Positions 28,329 through 40,207 of a stretch of DNA of 62,358 nucleotides are shown here, piece after piece; the stretch's first letter is position 1; each line of letters opens with the position of its first letter. Under the pieces are notes generated by a model. The model was not told where the DNA came from. It did no database searches and worked only from the letters and a program-made list of their open reading frames with translations. Location: assembly GCA_012960105.1 (NCBI GenBank), contig DUBV01000089.1:1-62358 (forward strand), written 5' to 3'. The position numbers and the translations under genes are program-made. Source of the DNA: Thiotrichaceae bacterium. GTDB taxonomy: Bacteria > Pseudomonadota > Gammaproteobacteria > Eutrophobiales > Eutrophobiaceae.

Positions 28329-29975
28329 TTATCGTAGTTGGGCTGTGCTACTAATAGTGTTGAGAATGTCATGAGTGCTGTCTTCATCACAATTAAAAGC
28401 AGCACTATTTTCAATGTAGTCATGTTCAACCTTGTCGACACTGCATAAGCAGATAAAACCAGCATTATTTAGAATCGTGCTTATTTCCCTGATATTTCCT
28501 GTAATTTCTTTTTGGTCGAGAATAGTACAGGCATGTCCCATATCAAAGAGTAAACGTTCAAGTTCGTGAGCTGTTTGTAAATTATTTTTACCGGTTAACC
28601 ATGCAGTAAACGGTTGTTGGCCATAACGAGCAACACGTTCATCTTGACTAACTTCTTGTAGTTCATCACTTCCCACTTCGCCAATAATCATACCGGCGGC
28701 GACGGTCACATTGCTTAAACGATCAATGATGATGAATGAACCAGAACCTTTACATAGATTATATGAGTCAAAAGGAACCGAGGCTGTAAGTGTGACATCA
28801 CAGTGACCAATTTCATTTAAATTAAGTTCTTCTGCGTCAGATTCTTCAAGTGTATTGACGTCAATCAGGTGGTTTATTTTTGATATAGAACCGTTAACTG
28901 ATTTTGTACCAAGCTTGATGTAATACTGCTTGCCTATGGTCATGGCGTGCTCAGTCATCCAGACAATTTTGGCGTTGAATTTATTGCTGACTAGAGGAAG
29001 ATCATTATTATGAGTGATCATATCCCCGCGGCTAACATCAATTTCATCTTGTAACGTCAGCGTGATTGCCATTGGAGGGAAAGCTTCTTCTATTTCACCT
29101 TCATAGGTCACAATGGATGCTATCGTGCTGGTTTTACCTGATGGAAGCACTGTGATCTTGTCACCTTTTTTTACTACCCCTGATGCAATCGTTCCACAGT
29201 AGCCACGAAAGTCGAGGTTAGGTCTATTGACGTATTGCACAGGAAAACGAAAGTTATCGAAATTTTGGTCAGAGTTAATTTCTACCGATTCCAATATTTC
29301 CATCAGAGTCTGGCCATCATACCAAGGCATATTTTCACTTAAGTTAACGACGTTATCACCGTTGAGTGCTGAGAGTGGAATAAAACGGATATCGTTCTTT
29401 GCCAGCTTCGCAGTGAACTCGAGATAGTCTTCTTTAATTTTATTGTAGATAGCTTCATCGTGGCCAACTAAATCCATCTTATTTACAGCTACAACAAGGT
29501 GTTTAATGCCAAGTAAGGAAGCAATAATGCTATGGCGACGAGTTTGTACTTGCACACCGTAACGCGCATCAATAAGGATAATAGCCAAGTCACAATTTGA
29601 CGCACCGGTTGCCATGTTACGTGTGTACTGCTCATGTCCTGGTGTGTCCGCAATAATGAATTTGCGTTTTGCAGTCGAGAAATAACGATAAGCAACATCA
29701 ATAGTAATACCTTGCTCGCGTTCTGCTTGTAAGCCATCTACCAGTAAAGCCAAATCCACAGTATCGCCGGTAGTTCCAGATTTAACGCTGTCTTCAGTAA
29801 TCATTGCTAGCTGATCTTCATAGATCATTTTTGAATCGTATAATAAACGTCCAATTAACGTGCTTTTGCCGTCATCAACACTGCCGCAAGTCAATAAACG
29901 CAGTAGTTGCTTCTTTTCATGCATTTCAAGATATGCATCGATGTCGGTGCTTATTAGATCTGATTGATGTGACAT
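28329..29975 (-). CDS. cysN: Sulfate adenylyltransferase subunit 1 CysN with a degenerate APS-kinase-like tail
   Basis: GTPase subunit of ATP sulfurylase. The GTPase motifs are intact: [31 protein letters not shown] and NKMD. At 548 residues it is longer than E. coli CysN (475). From about residue 453 the tail reads [10 protein letters not shown]...[14 protein letters not shown]...[19 protein letters not shown]...STHDIL, which follows the order of a CysC APS kinase (WFTGLSGSGKS, LLDGDNVR, NIRRVGEVAKLMVDAGL) but lacks the P-loop Gly-Lys-Ser/Thr and the DGD(N)VR motif, and is shortened to about 96 residues. The tail should be catalytically dead. It is cotranscribed with cysD one base upstream. 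Confidence 0.93.
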   Translation of the reverse strand: MSHQSDLISTDIDAYLEMHEKKQLLRLLTCGSVDDGKSTLIGRLLYDSKMIYEDQLAMITEDSVKSGTTGDTVDLALLVDGLQAEREQGITIDVAYRYFSTAKRKFIIADTPGHEQYTRNMATGASNCDLAIILIDARYGVQVQTRRHSIIASLLGIKHLVVAVNKMDLVGHDEAIYNKIKEDYLEFTAKLAKNDIRFIPLSALNGDNVVNLSENMPWYDGQTLMEILESVEINSDQNFDNFRFPVQYVNRPNLDFRGYCGTIASGVVKKGDKITVLPSGKTSTIASIVTYEGEIEEAFPPMAITLTLQDEIDVSRGDMITHNNDLPLVSNKFNAKIVWMTEHAMTIGKQYYIKLGTKSVNGSISKINHLIDVNTLEESDAEELNLNEIGHCDVTLTASVPFDSYNLCKGSGSFIIIDRLSNVTVAAGMIIGEVGSDELQEVSQDERVARYGQQPFTAWLTGKNNLQTAHELERLLFDMGHACTILDQKEITGNIREISTILNNAGFICLCSVDKVEHDYIENSAAFNCDEDSTHDILNTISSTAQLR

Positions 29976-29976
29976 C

Positions 29977-30885
29977 TTAGAAATATCCCTCGCGTTTCTT
30001 TTCTTCCATCGAACCAGCTTGGTCGCTGTCTATCACACGACCTTGACGTTCGGATGTTTTCGTCAGTAACATTTCCTGAATAATTTCCGGTAAGGTTGTG
30101 GCCGTCGATTCAACAGCACCCGTTAATGGATAACAACCTAGAGTACGAAAACGTACCATTTTGTTTTCAATTGTTTCCCCAGATTCTAATTTCATACGAT
30201 CATCATCAACCATAATGTCGACACCATCGCGATGGATAATTGGACGCTCTTTAGCAAAGTACAAGGGCACAATGGGTATTTGTTCTAGATGGATATATTG
30301 CCAGATATCGAGTTCAGTCCAGTTGGAAATAGGGAAGACACGAATGCTTTCGCCCTTATCAACTTTACCGTTATAAATATTCCATAGTTCAGGACGTTGG
30401 TTCTTTGGATCCCAGCGATGATTTTTATCGCGGAAAGAATAAATACGTTCCTTAGCGCGTGATTTTTCTTCATCACGACGCGCACCACCAAAGGCAGCAT
30501 CAAATTTATATTTGTTTAAAGCTTGTTTCAGACCTTCAGTTTTCATGACATCGGTATGTTTCTTACTACCATGGGTAAAAGGACCGACACCCGCATCAAC
30601 ACCGTCTTGATTGATATATACCAATAAATCCATACCCAGTTTCTTCGCCATCTGATCACGGAACGTAATCATTTCTTTAAATTTCCAGGTGGTGTCCACG
30701 TGTAATAGTGGAAACGGCGGTATTCCCGGAGCAAAGGCTTTCAAAGCCAGTTGCAGCATCACAGCAGAATCCTTGCCGATGGAATACATCATCACCGGTT
30801 TTTCGAATTCAGCGACCACTTCACGGATGATATGGATACTTTCAGCTTCGAGCTGTTTCAGGTGCGTCAGGTTGTAATCAGTCAT
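29977..30885 (-). CDS. cysD: Sulfate adenylyltransferase subunit 2 CysD
   Basis: Catalytic subunit of ATP sulfurylase, forming APS from sulfate and ATP. The 302-residue protein has the PP-loop [14 protein letters not shown] and [20 protein letters not shown] plus the C-terminal [10 protein letters not shown] typical of the family. It starts the cysDN pair. No cysC, cysH or cysG is linked in this window. Confidence 0.97.
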   Translation of the reverse strand: MTDYNLTHLKQLEAESIHIIREVVAEFEKPVMMYSIGKDSAVMLQLALKAFAPGIPPFPLLHVDTTWKFKEMITFRDQMAKKLGMDLLVYINQDGVDAGVGPFTHGSKKHTDVMKTEGLKQALNKYKFDAAFGGARRDEEKSRAKERIYSFRDKNHRWDPKNQRPELWNIYNGKVDKGESIRVFPISNWTELDIWQYIHLEQIPIVPLYFAKERPIIHRDGVDIMVDDDRMKLESGETIENKMVRFRTLGCYPLTGAVESTATTLPEIIQEMLLTKTSERQGRVIDSDQAGSMEEKKREGYF

Positions 30886-31097
30886 GAGCTACAGTCGTTA
30901 ATTTAAATGAAGAGCGCGGGGGTAACGGTTCTCGTTAATTCCGGAGCTTTAAAAAGCGGGGCATTATAGCAGAAGACCTGCGCGGGGCTAGCGTCTCGAC
31001 GATAATACTGGAGTTATTCAGGTTTTTGTTATGCTAATTTCATCGTTAGGACAGCTTATACTAAATACTTGGAAATTAACCGTCAGTTATCATTCCG

Positions 31098-31824
31098 TCA
31101 GTTTTTTTGATTCTTGATGTAATCTAATTCTTGTTTCGCCTTTTCTAGCTGTTGTGTTCGAGTTCTGTTTAGTTTTTCGAGAATATTAATTCGATCCTGA
31201 TCATTTTCGTAGTTATCGATTAAGACTTTATTATCAAATTTCGTTAGTAATAATTGAGTCGTCATTTTGTGAGTATGGTAATGCACTGTAAATATGAAGA
31301 AGGCAAATATGCTTGTGATTAGACTAAGACTGTTTAGTTGTACATTATTTTGCAAAGCTAGAAAAAGAATCAAAGGCAAGATAGTCGGCAGACTAAGTGC
31401 GTAGTAAACACGCTTGAATACAGAGTAAATACCAATCGAACCGGAAATAACAACGAGCATGAACATGGTGATTAAGCCGAGTTCGACCAGGCTATTGTTT
31501 GTCGGTAATAAGTACGCGGTAGATCCCCAAATGACGCCTGAAAATACAGTGCCGATGGAATAAATATTGAGCCAGTATAGATATTCTTCAGGTCTTTTTT
31601 CAGAGTGATGATATTGCAATACGATATAATAACGGCCGGCTGTTATAACGACTAATGAAATAAACCATGTAATTAATGTAATTACGTTTGTTTCATTCCA
31701 CAAGCTGACTAATAGACCGAATGCACCACACAGCATAACGACGACTGGAATAGATGCATTGCTGTATAACGCGTTAACTCTCAGAGTTTGTAATATTAAA
31801 AATATCTTCCTTGTTTTCAGACAT
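31098..31824 (-). pseudogene. Multi-pass membrane protein with probable N-terminal frameshift
   Basis: From 31824 an ATG with a strong AAGGGGGAG site opens MSENKEDIFNITNSES and hits TAA at 31774. In the neighbouring frame a product of about 225 residues continues downstream (RVNALYSNASIPVV, then about six hydrophobic segments, then a C-terminal coiled coil). A one-base change between 31774 and 31824 would join the two into one protein. The only in-frame ATG upstream in the long frame begins an unlikely basic leader, and the next internal ATG would cut the first membrane helix. The membrane part resembles the sensory heads of diguanylate cyclases, but no GGDEF follows. Frameshift, sequence error or non-standard start are all possible. 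Confidence 0.55.
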
Positions 31825-32022
31825 GTTCGCTCCCCCTTCCTGCGACCAAGTACAAATATACAATGGATTCTGTGATGAACAATGATAATGGCAATATTGA
31901 CACCACACATTTAAATATGTGCTAATTGTTTTAACACATTGAATATAAAGAAATAAAATCACTCTTCTTGTGATTAGGAATAAAATGTTCCGATTTAGAC
32001 TGTGTAATATCTGTCGCCAAAT

Positions 32023-32038
32023 AGTGACGTACATCACA
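32023..32038. promoter_or_regulatory. CRP/FNR-like palindrome
   Basis: AGTGA-N6-TCACA matches the CRP half-site pattern (TGTGA-N6-TCACA) at 9 of 10 positions. It lies about 200 bp upstream of the minus-strand start at 31824 and about 195 bp upstream of groES, so the target is unclear. It could be a chance match. Confidence 0.3.
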
Positions 32039-32122
32039 CTTTTGATCAATGAAATTATTCGACCGTTTTAAATTTGTACAAATTTCTAGCGATTAAGCGA
32101 TTGCTTTTCGTTATGCCAATAG

Positions 32123-32150
32123 TTGACAGATAGAAAATATAGACTATATT
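32123..32150 (+). promoter_or_regulatory. Sigma-70 promoter of groESL
   Basis: A consensus -35 TTGACA at 32123-32128 and -10 TATATT at 32145-32150 are spaced by 16 bases. The expected start site falls inside the CIRCE element, so HrcA binding should block initiation. No clear sigma-32 promoter was seen. Confidence 0.75.
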
Positions 32151-32176
32151 TAGCACTCACTATATGGGAGTGCTAA
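32150..32176 (+). promoter_or_regulatory. CIRCE operator (HrcA site)
   Basis: A perfect inverted repeat TTAGCACTC-N9-GAGTGCTAA, identical to the classical CIRCE consensus. It overlaps the groESL transcription start. It predicts an HrcA repressor elsewhere in the genome, with groESL derepressed on heat shock when GroEL is titrated. Confidence 0.95.
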
Positions 32177-32233
32177 CAATTTTGTTGGTGCTATATAAAT
32201 CAATAGGTTAGGAATTTAAGGAGGTCAGTATCA

Positions 32234-32521
32234 ATGAATATCCGACCATTACATGATCGTGTGATTGTGAAACGCGTGGAAGAAGACAAAATGTCACCAG
32301 GCGGAATCGTAATCCCTGATTCAGCAACAGAAAAACCAATCGAAGGCGAAATCATTGCTGTAGGCAATGGCAAATTACTGGATAACGGTGAATTGCGTGC
32401 TTTAGATCTTAAGAAAGGTGACAAAGTGTTATTTGGCAAGTACTCCGGTACTGAAGTCAAAGTCGGCGGTGAAGATCTTCTCGTTCTACGTGAAGACGAC
32501 ATCATGGGCGTCATCGAGTAA
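32234..32521 (+). CDS. groES: Co-chaperonin GroES
   Basis: The 95-residue lid of the GroEL folding chamber. It begins [17 protein letters not shown], with the mobile loop around [12 protein letters not shown]. It has an excellent ribosome site (AAGGAGGT) and precedes groEL by 36 bp. Confidence 0.98.
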   Translation: MNIRPLHDRVIVKRVEEDKMSPGGIVIPDSATEKPIEGEIIAVGNGKLLDNGELRALDLKKGDKVLFGKYSGTEVKVGGEDLLVLREDDIMGVIE

Positions 32522-32545
32522 ATACTAGTTATTAGTCAGATTTAG

Positions 32546-34219
<1,674 letters not shown>

Positions 34220-34290
34220 TTCCGACTACACCGTAGTCCAAATAAGTCTTATGTGTTTTAGTAGTTAAGGGCTTATTTAAAGTGTTATAA

Positions 34291-34324
34291 AAAACCGACC
34301 TGCTTACAGTAGGTCGGTTTTTTT
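34291..34324 (+). terminator. Rho-independent terminator of groESL
   Basis: A hairpin with stem ACCGACCT/AGGTCGGT, loop of about 9 bases and a following run of seven T residues, 70 bp after the groEL stop. Confidence 0.9.
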
Positions 34325-34378
34325 ATATGTGATAATAATTAATACTGTTTAGTAGTAGTTCTACGTCAATTTCTTAAA

Positions 34379-35425
34379 CTAAAACAGATCAATATCACTT
34401 TCTCTCAGTTCTTCTTTCAGTAAGTCCGCCTTGATCAATTCATGATAATTGCATACTTGATTGCGACCATGTTCTTTTGCATAGTAAAGTGCCTTGTCTG
34501 CATGTTCAAGCACTGTTGTTGGGTGCTCATGTGCATGAATTTTACCTATGCCTATACTAACCGTCACCTGTCCAACTTGTGGAAAGACAAATGACTCGAC
34601 ATTTTTTCGAAAGCGTTCATAAATTTTAAAGGCATCTGCCTCGGTAGCATTTGGTGTCACGGCAACAAATTCTTCACCACCATAGCGAAATAAAAAATCA
34701 TTAGCTCTGAATGTTTTTTCCATAATATTTGAGAATAACAGCAGAACTTCATCACCATAAATATGACCAAATTTATCATTAATGATTTTGAAGTGATCTA
34801 TATCTAATATACTAATCCAGTGATATGTATTATTTTTTTTAGTATAACGTTTATCCTCTATGGAGGGGTCGACATTTTTTTCTGGTGTAAATTCTGAAAA
34901 AAGTTTAGATATCTGGGCATCAAAAGTTTTACGATTAAGAAGACCCGTAAGGGTATCATGTTCATTGTCAGTCAGAATGGACAGAAAATTATTATAAATA
35001 CGTAAAAAACCTCGAATAAGAATCTTCGAGTTTGAATTGCTATGGTGACCATAAATATCCAGAATATTTGTCACTACGCCATTCACTAGTATAGGTACGA
35101 GCATACGTTGCAAACTATTTTGCGTATCAGAAATCACCTCACCATTGTCTAAACACAGAGAGATACAATCATCCCTTTCAACACGAGTATCTCCATATTC
35201 ATGTGGTATTAGATGAAATTTTTCTTGAATAATTTCTTTTGGTATAGATGCTGCCACTTCTACATATTCACTATCTGTAGTACGTGGTATACGAAGAAGA
35301 ATAAGTGCCTCAAACTCAATGAAATCAGATAGTGTTTCGATCAATGATTTTTCCAGAGATCTTCTATCGCGTTCCTCGGTAATACGAATGACGGATTCAA
35401 ATAACTTGTTATCTTCATGCAACAC
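34379..35425 (-). CDS. GGDEF diguanylate cyclase with GAF-like N-terminus
   Basis: A 348-residue protein. The N-terminal 150 residues look like a GAF-type sensor (IEFEALILLRIPR, MLVPILVNGVV). The C-terminal GGDEF domain starts at HDTLTGLLNRKTF, has the active motif GGEEF and an intact RxxD inhibitory site (RAND) five residues before it, so it should make c-di-GMP with product feedback. No membrane segment is seen. It is divergent from the gene at 35734. Confidence 0.93.
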   Translation of the reverse strand: MLHEDNKLFESVIRITEERDRRSLEKSLIETLSDFIEFEALILLRIPRTTDSEYVEVAASIPKEIIQEKFHLIPHEYGDTRVERDDCISLCLDNGEVISDTQNSLQRMLVPILVNGVVTNILDIYGHHSNSNSKILIRGFLRIYNNFLSILTDNEHDTLTGLLNRKTFDAQISKLFSEFTPEKNVDPSIEDKRYTKKNNTYHWISILDIDHFKIINDKFGHIYGDEVLLLFSNIMEKTFRANDFLFRYGGEEFVAVTPNATEADAFKIYERFRKNVESFVFPQVGQVTVSIGIGKIHAHEHPTTVLEHADKALYYAKEHGRNQVCNYHELIKADLLKEELRESDIDLF

Positions 35426-35733
35426 GGATTAATTCACGCTTTATTATTATTAAAGTGGCACTACTAGTGCTAAGTAATTAATGTAGCATATGGGATATCA
35501 TTAAGTTGACATTTCTTACAAGAAATTTAGCAATTCAGATACCAACAGCAGGTGCTTGAAGCACCAACAGTAGGTATTTTAGGTAATCTGGCTTTATTAT
35601 CAGCATTCTTCTGAGAGTGCTAGCTTCCCTTTATATAAAAACATCTGATATGTTCTAAAGCATATTGGATTTGGATCCGATATAAGAAGTAAGAGAGCGG
35701 TTAAATACTTAGTGTGTATTGACAGGAGGTTCT
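35426..35733. other. 308-bp intergenic region with small direct repeats
   Basis: No gene seen. At 35541-35553 and 35563-35575 there is a 13-bp direct repeat (one mismatch) separated by a GGTGC/GCACC hairpin. The region must hold the promoters of the divergent genes at 35425 and 35734; no strong consensus boxes are evident. Confidence 0.4.
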
Positions 35734-36360
35734 ATGTCTTACTTAGAAGATGATTGCGGTTTAATAACTAATCTTAATATCAATGAATACTTTAACGATG
35801 CTATTCATGATGCTATTTCCCACCAACGTGTTGGTCTGAATGATGAGACCGTTGTTTATATCGTTAATCTGCTTACGTATTATGCACTTTCTGAAAATAT
35901 TTTTGAAAATGATATAGAAGGAACTTCATCGAAACCATTGGCATTCATTTATAAGGATGCTGTCGAAGCTCAATCCCTAGAAGAACGAAACACGCATTTA
36001 AGAAGACTGGGTGATGTTGCGCTTTTCACTTCCGGTTTTTTTTCAGGAAGCCTTGAACGTACCGCAGTTGGTGTTGATTACTTTATTTCTATGGGTGGTA
36101 ATGCTTACAGTTCACTTGCGGATAGGGCGCCACGGACCATACCTGATAAAAGTTTAAACGAAGTTTTTACTGATCTTGCCGAACATTTTATTAGCTATGT
36201 TGATGTGTTGACTGAAGTCAGTGAGAGCAGTGAATTAAATGATGATCGTGATGTGTTAAGTTTGTATGAATCATGGTTAAGTACGGGTAGTGATTATGCA
36301 AGGCAACGTTTACAGGAGCAGGGAGTACTGACTTTCCCGTCTAGTCATAACGAACACTGA
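35734..36360 (+). CDS. Unknown protein, family A (paralogue of 60397)
   Basis: A 208-residue soluble protein. I choose ATG 35734 because a near-perfect AGGAGGT precedes it. A central block, LRRLGDVALFTSGFF through VDYFISMGGNAYSSL, is clearly homologous to the block LQRLGDQCLMLCGFY...MDEFISMGRDAYRKL of the 60397 gene; flanking helices also align. The pattern suggests an all-helical domain. I know no function for this family. It runs head to tail with the 36362 gene with a 1-bp gap. Confidence 0.75.
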   Translation: MSYLEDDCGLITNLNINEYFNDAIHDAISHQRVGLNDETVVYIVNLLTYYALSENIFENDIEGTSSKPLAFIYKDAVEAQSLEERNTHLRRLGDVALFTSGFFSGSLERTAVGVDYFISMGGNAYSSLADRAPRTIPDKSLNEVFTDLAEHFISYVDVLTEVSESSELNDDRDVLSLYESWLSTGSDYARQRLQEQGVLTFPSSHNEH

Positions 36361-36361
36361 A

Positions 36362-37015
36362 ATGTCTCTGGAATATTTTCAGGAGCAACTGCAAACGATC
36401 TATGAAATTGATGTAGATCACTCGGTACTTGACTTTTTAATTTCAGATAACAAACTTGCGGATAGTTTATCTGCGTCGAATAATACGCGTAATAATGATG
36501 AACGTTTATTGATTGTCGAATACGAAGATGAACTCGATTTGTCATTATATATTTCTGCGGATGTATTGGAGCACCTCAAAGGTAGCCACCCTGTTAATTT
36601 AATCAAACAGGGAAAATATTCTGAATTCTGTTTAATGCTGGAAGGCGTCAGTCATTTTTTATATGTCGTCTGGAATGCAGGGCATCACCGTCAGGTGACG
36701 TTACTGGAAATGGAGTTACAAGCAGAGATAGATAAGTTTATCTTGCTACAGTCTTTAATCGATAAACAATCAGACAATAACGCGGTAAATGATTTAAGAG
36801 TTTGGTTATTTGAAAGACATACTTTTGATAACGCCCTAAGTCCAGATGAGTTAGAACGTTATCAGCAAGCTAATTATTTTGCGGGTAAGTACTGTATGAG
36901 CCTGCAACAAAATTATAAATTGTCGACTTTGAATAAAGACTTACTTAATGAACTTCGTAGGCTATATCGTATGAGCCAGCAGCAGAAAATGCGTTATATA
37001 AATAATCTGCATTAA
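36362..37015 (+). CDS. Unknown protein coupled to family A gene
   Basis: A 217-residue soluble acidic protein with no recognised motif. It follows the 35734 gene by 1 bp, so the two are almost certainly one operon. The mid part (HFLYVVWNAGHHRQVTLLEME, with QAEIDKFILL after it) looks like a compact alpha/beta-to-helix transition. The C-terminus forms the left arm of a hairpin shared with the end of rho. Confidence 0.7.
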   Translation: MSLEYFQEQLQTIYEIDVDHSVLDFLISDNKLADSLSASNNTRNNDERLLIVEYEDELDLSLYISADVLEHLKGSHPVNLIKQGKYSEFCLMLEGVSHFLYVVWNAGHHRQVTLLEMELQAEIDKFILLQSLIDKQSDNNAVNDLRVWLFERHTFDNALSPDELERYQQANYFAGKYCMSLQQNYKLSTLNKDLLNELRRLYRMSQQQKMRYINNLH

Positions 37016-37041
37016 TGAAAAGATATGACTATCTTTTCATT
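37014..37041. terminator. Bidirectional hairpin overlapping the end of rho
   Basis: A perfect 12-bp inverted repeat AATGAAAAGATA/TATCTTTTCATT with a 4-base loop spans the convergent stops. The right arm encodes the last residues of Rho. It probably ends transcription in both directions, although the stem is AT-rich. Confidence 0.6.
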
Positions 37042-38285
37042 GCATCGAAGAATTCAGCATTATTCTTTGTTGCTTTTAATCGTTCAAGCAAGAATTCCAT
37101 GCCAGCAAGCTCTTCCATAGGATGGAGTATTTTGCGTAGTATCCAGATTTTTTGCAGGTCCGATTCGCTGGTTAATAATTCTTCTCGACGCGTACCTGAA
37201 CGATTGATATTGATAGCAGGATAAACACGTTTTTCTGCAATGTTACGATCCAGATGTAATTCCATGTTACCCGTACCTTTAAACTCTTCGTAGATGACGT
37301 CATCCATTCTAGAGCCGGTTTCGACTAATGCTGTCGCAATAATCGTTAAACTGCCGCCTTCTTCAATATTTCGAGCCGCACCAAAGAAACGTTTTGGTCG
37401 TTGTAATGCATTTGCATCAACACCACCGGTAAGTACTTTGCCTGATGATGGAACGACGGTGTTATAAGCACGAGCTAAGCGCGTAATTGAATCAAGCAGG
37501 ATAACCACGTCTTTTTTATGTTCGGTTAAACGTTTCGCACGTTCGATTACCATTTCAGCAACTTGTACGTGACGGCTAGCCGGTTCGTCAAAAGTACTGG
37601 AGATTACTTCACCGCGTACCGAGCGTTCCATTTCTGTTACTTCTTCTGGACGTTCATCAATTAATAATACGATGAGGTGAACTTCAGGATGGTTGTGTGC
37701 AATTGATTGCGCGATACTTTGCAGAATCATTGTTTTACCGGCTTTCGGAGGCGAAACAATCAAGCCACGTTGGCCTTTACCAATTGGAGACGCTAGATCA
37801 ATGGTTCTAGGCGTTAAATCTTCTGTACTGCCATTTCCTAATTCAAGTGTTAGACGCTCATTGGCAAATAACGGTGTCAGATTTTCAAATAAAATCTTAC
37901 CTTTGGCTTTCTCCAATGGCTCAAAATTGATTTCATTAATTTTGAGTAGCGCAAAATAACGTTCGCCATCTTTTGGCGGTCTGATTTTGCCTGAAATATT
38001 ATCGCCAGTACGTAGGTTAAAGCGTCTTATCTGACTAGGTGATACATAAATATCATCGGGGCCAGCAAGGTATGAACTACCCGCAGAACGTAAGAAACCA
38101 AAGCCATCTTGCAGAATCTCCAATACTCCGTCGCCATGAATATCTTCGCCTTTTTTAGCCTGGGCTTTTAATATTTCAAATATGACGTCTTGTTTTCGGG
38201 AGCGGGCCAGATTGTTAAGGCCAAGTTCGGAAGAAAGTGTTACAAGTTCTGATGCTGGTTTTTGTTTGAGTTCTGTTAGGTTCAT
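37029..38285 (-). CDS. rho: Transcription termination factor Rho
   Basis: Hexameric RNA helicase that ends transcription. The 418-residue protein has the N-terminal RNA-binding domain (GFGFLRS), Walker [10 protein letters not shown], Walker [17 protein letters not shown] and the Q/R loops. It lies downstream of trxA with a 199-bp leader, the same order as in E. coli. Confidence 0.98.
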   Translation of the reverse strand: MNLTELKQKPASELVTLSSELGLNNLARSRKQDVIFEILKAQAKKGEDIHGDGVLEILQDGFGFLRSAGSSYLAGPDDIYVSPSQIRRFNLRTGDNISGKIRPPKDGERYFALLKINEINFEPLEKAKGKILFENLTPLFANERLTLELGNGSTEDLTPRTIDLASPIGKGQRGLIVSPPKAGKTMILQSIAQSIAHNHPEVHLIVLLIDERPEEVTEMERSVRGEVISSTFDEPASRHVQVAEMVIERAKRLTEHKKDVVILLDSITRLARAYNTVVPSSGKVLTGGVDANALQRPKRFFGAARNIEEGGSLTIIATALVETGSRMDDVIYEEFKGTGNMELHLDRNIAEKRVYPAININRSGTRREELLTSESDLQKIWILRKILHPMEELAGMEFLLERLKATKNNAEFFDAMKR

Positions 38286-38484
38286 AGGCTTAGAATATTA
38301 TTAGATTGGATTTTTTGTTTGCAAACGGGATCGTTTGCGAAATAGAAAACGGGTTTTAGTTTTATTTTTTAAAGGGATTGAGTTTTTGGTCGAAACAACA
38401 CTTTATTTCTTAATAAAAGTAGCACGCGTTTTCGCATTCGTCCAGCTTTATTTATTAATTATAAATAAATGAATGGTAATCGAT
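38286..38484 (-). other. rho leader region
   Basis: A 199-bp spacer between trxA and rho. In E. coli this leader is where Rho autoregulates. Here it is AT-rich with no clear hairpin or ORF; I see no specific regulatory motif. Confidence 0.4.
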
Positions 38485-38811
38485 TTAGATGTTGGTATCG
38501 ATAAAGGCTTCTAACTGAGATTTGGATGCCGCGCCAACTTTTGTTGCAACCACGTCACCATCTTTGAAGATAATAAGTGTGGGTATGCCTCTAACACCAT
38601 AAGTTTGAGGCGTAGATTGATTGTCATCAATATTAATTTTAGCAACCGTCAATTGATCCTTATATTGCGTTGCCAGATCTTCAAGAATAGGTCCAATCAT
38701 CTTACAGGGACCGCACCATTCTGCCCAAAAATCGAGTATTACGGGTAATCCTGATTTTAAAACTTCATCTTCAAAGCTTGAATCTGTAACATGCAATATA
38801 TTGTCGCTCAT
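38485..38811 (-). CDS. trxA: Thioredoxin 1
   Basis: A 108-residue thioredoxin with the active site WCGPCK and cis-Pro in [10 protein letters not shown]. It is the main disulfide reductase cofactor of the cytoplasm. It is divergent from rhlB and upstream of rho, the conserved gammaproteobacterial order. Confidence 0.98.
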   Translation of the reverse strand: MSDNILHVTDSSFEDEVLKSGLPVILDFWAEWCGPCKMIGPILEDLATQYKDQLTVAKINIDDNQSTPQTYGVRGIPTLIIFKDGDVVATKVGAASKSQLEAFIDTNI

Positions 38812-38925
38812 TTATTTCCTAATCCTTAATAGTATTTGAGGGTGCAATTTCAACTAAATTACAGACTAATTGCAAGCTTGATATTTAAACATTATGAAAT
38901 TTCCGAGCTAATAGAAGGTTAATAA

Positions 38926-40203
38926 ATGACATCAGAAACGACAAACACGCCTGAATTCAAGCAGTTCGCATTGGATGAGCGCTTACTTACTGCCCTGGAC
39001 GAAATAGGTTTTAAAAATTGCACACCGATTCAGGCAGAGTGTTTGCCATTGATTCTGGAGGGGCATGACATTGCTGGTCAGGCGCAAACAGGTACTGGTA
39101 AGACCGCGGCATTTCTACTTTCAACATTTAATCTTCTCCTTTCCAGGCCAGCAGCAAACAAAAATAGCAATTTACGTGCATTAATTATTGCGCCTACTCG
39201 TGAGCTTGCTATTCAGATTCATAGTGATGCAGAAAAATTTAATAAACATTGTGGTTTAAAGTTGGGCCTCGTTTATGGCGGAGTCGATTATGAAAAACAA
39301 CGCAAATCATTAGAAAACGGTATCGACATACTTATTGGTACGCCGGGTCGTTTGATCGATTATTCGAAGCAGAAAGTGTTTAGTTTTAAAGATGTCGAGA
39401 TTGTGGTGCTTGATGAAGCTGATCGTATGTTCGACCTTGGTTTTATTAGCGATATCCGGTTTATGTTACGACGTATGCCGAAGCCAGATAAGCGACTAAA
39501 TATGCTGTTTTCAGCAACTTTATCGCACCGAGTGATGGAATTGGCCTACGAACATATGAATAGCCCAACACAGGTGAAGATTAATCCGGAACAAGTCACG
39601 GCAGATAATGTGACGCAGGTACTTTACCACGTTGCCAATGATGAAAAAATTCCGCTATTGATTGGTCTATTACAACATATGGACCCACATCGAACGATAG
39701 TATTTGTGAATACCAAGCGGGTGGCAGAAAAGGTTTGGTCATTTTTAGAAGGTAACGGCATACATTCGGCGATATTATCTGGTGATGTACCGCAAAAGAA
39801 ACGTCAACGATTATTTGCCGAGTTTTCTAACGGTGAATTATCTGCCTTAGTGGCGACTGATCTTGCTGCGCGAGGATTACATATTCCCGATGTCAGTCAT
39901 GTGTTTAATTATGATTTGCCGCAGAATTGTGAAGATTATGTGCACCGTATTGGCAGAACTGCGCGTGCTGGTGCCAGCGGCGATGCGATTAGTTTTGGAT
40001 GTGAAGGCTATATTTATTCATTGATGGATATTGAAGCGTATGTAGGCTATTCAATCCCAACGGCTAAAATAACCGATGATTTATTAGCGACGCCAAAGCC
40101 GCCTGTAAAAAGAAAACACCATGCGCAATCGCAGCCATACAGGAAAAAAACAGGTGGAAGACCACCGCGTCGTTCGGGTAATCCTAATAGACAAAAAACT
40201 TAA
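38926..40203 (+). CDS. rhlB: DEAD-box RNA helicase RhlB
   Basis: A 425-residue helicase. Motifs: AQTGTGKTA (I), PTRELA (Ia), [10 protein letters not shown] (II), FSATL (III), [11 protein letters not shown] (V) and [10 protein letters not shown] (VI), then a basic Arg/Lys/Pro-rich tail that may bind RNA. RhlB is a component of the RNase E degradosome in relatives. Position next to trxA-rho supports the name. Confidence 0.93.
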   Translation: MTSETTNTPEFKQFALDERLLTALDEIGFKNCTPIQAECLPLILEGHDIAGQAQTGTGKTAAFLLSTFNLLLSRPAANKNSNLRALIIAPTRELAIQIHSDAEKFNKHCGLKLGLVYGGVDYEKQRKSLENGIDILIGTPGRLIDYSKQKVFSFKDVEIVVLDEADRMFDLGFISDIRFMLRRMPKPDKRLNMLFSATLSHRVMELAYEHMNSPTQVKINPEQVTADNVTQVLYHVANDEKIPLLIGLLQHMDPHRTIVFVNTKRVAEKVWSFLEGNGIHSAILSGDVPQKKRQRLFAEFSNGELSALVATDLAARGLHIPDVSHVFNYDLPQNCEDYVHRIGRTARAGASGDAISFGCEGYIYSLMDIEAYVGYSIPTAKITDDLLATPKPPVKRKHHAQSQPYRKKTGGRPPRRSGNPNRQKT

Positions 40204-40207
40204 TTTA

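Noticed and set aside
35541-35575. Two 13-bp direct repeats as a possible CRISPR or operator array
   Set aside because: Only two units, spaced by 9 bases, with no further copies; too little to call an array.
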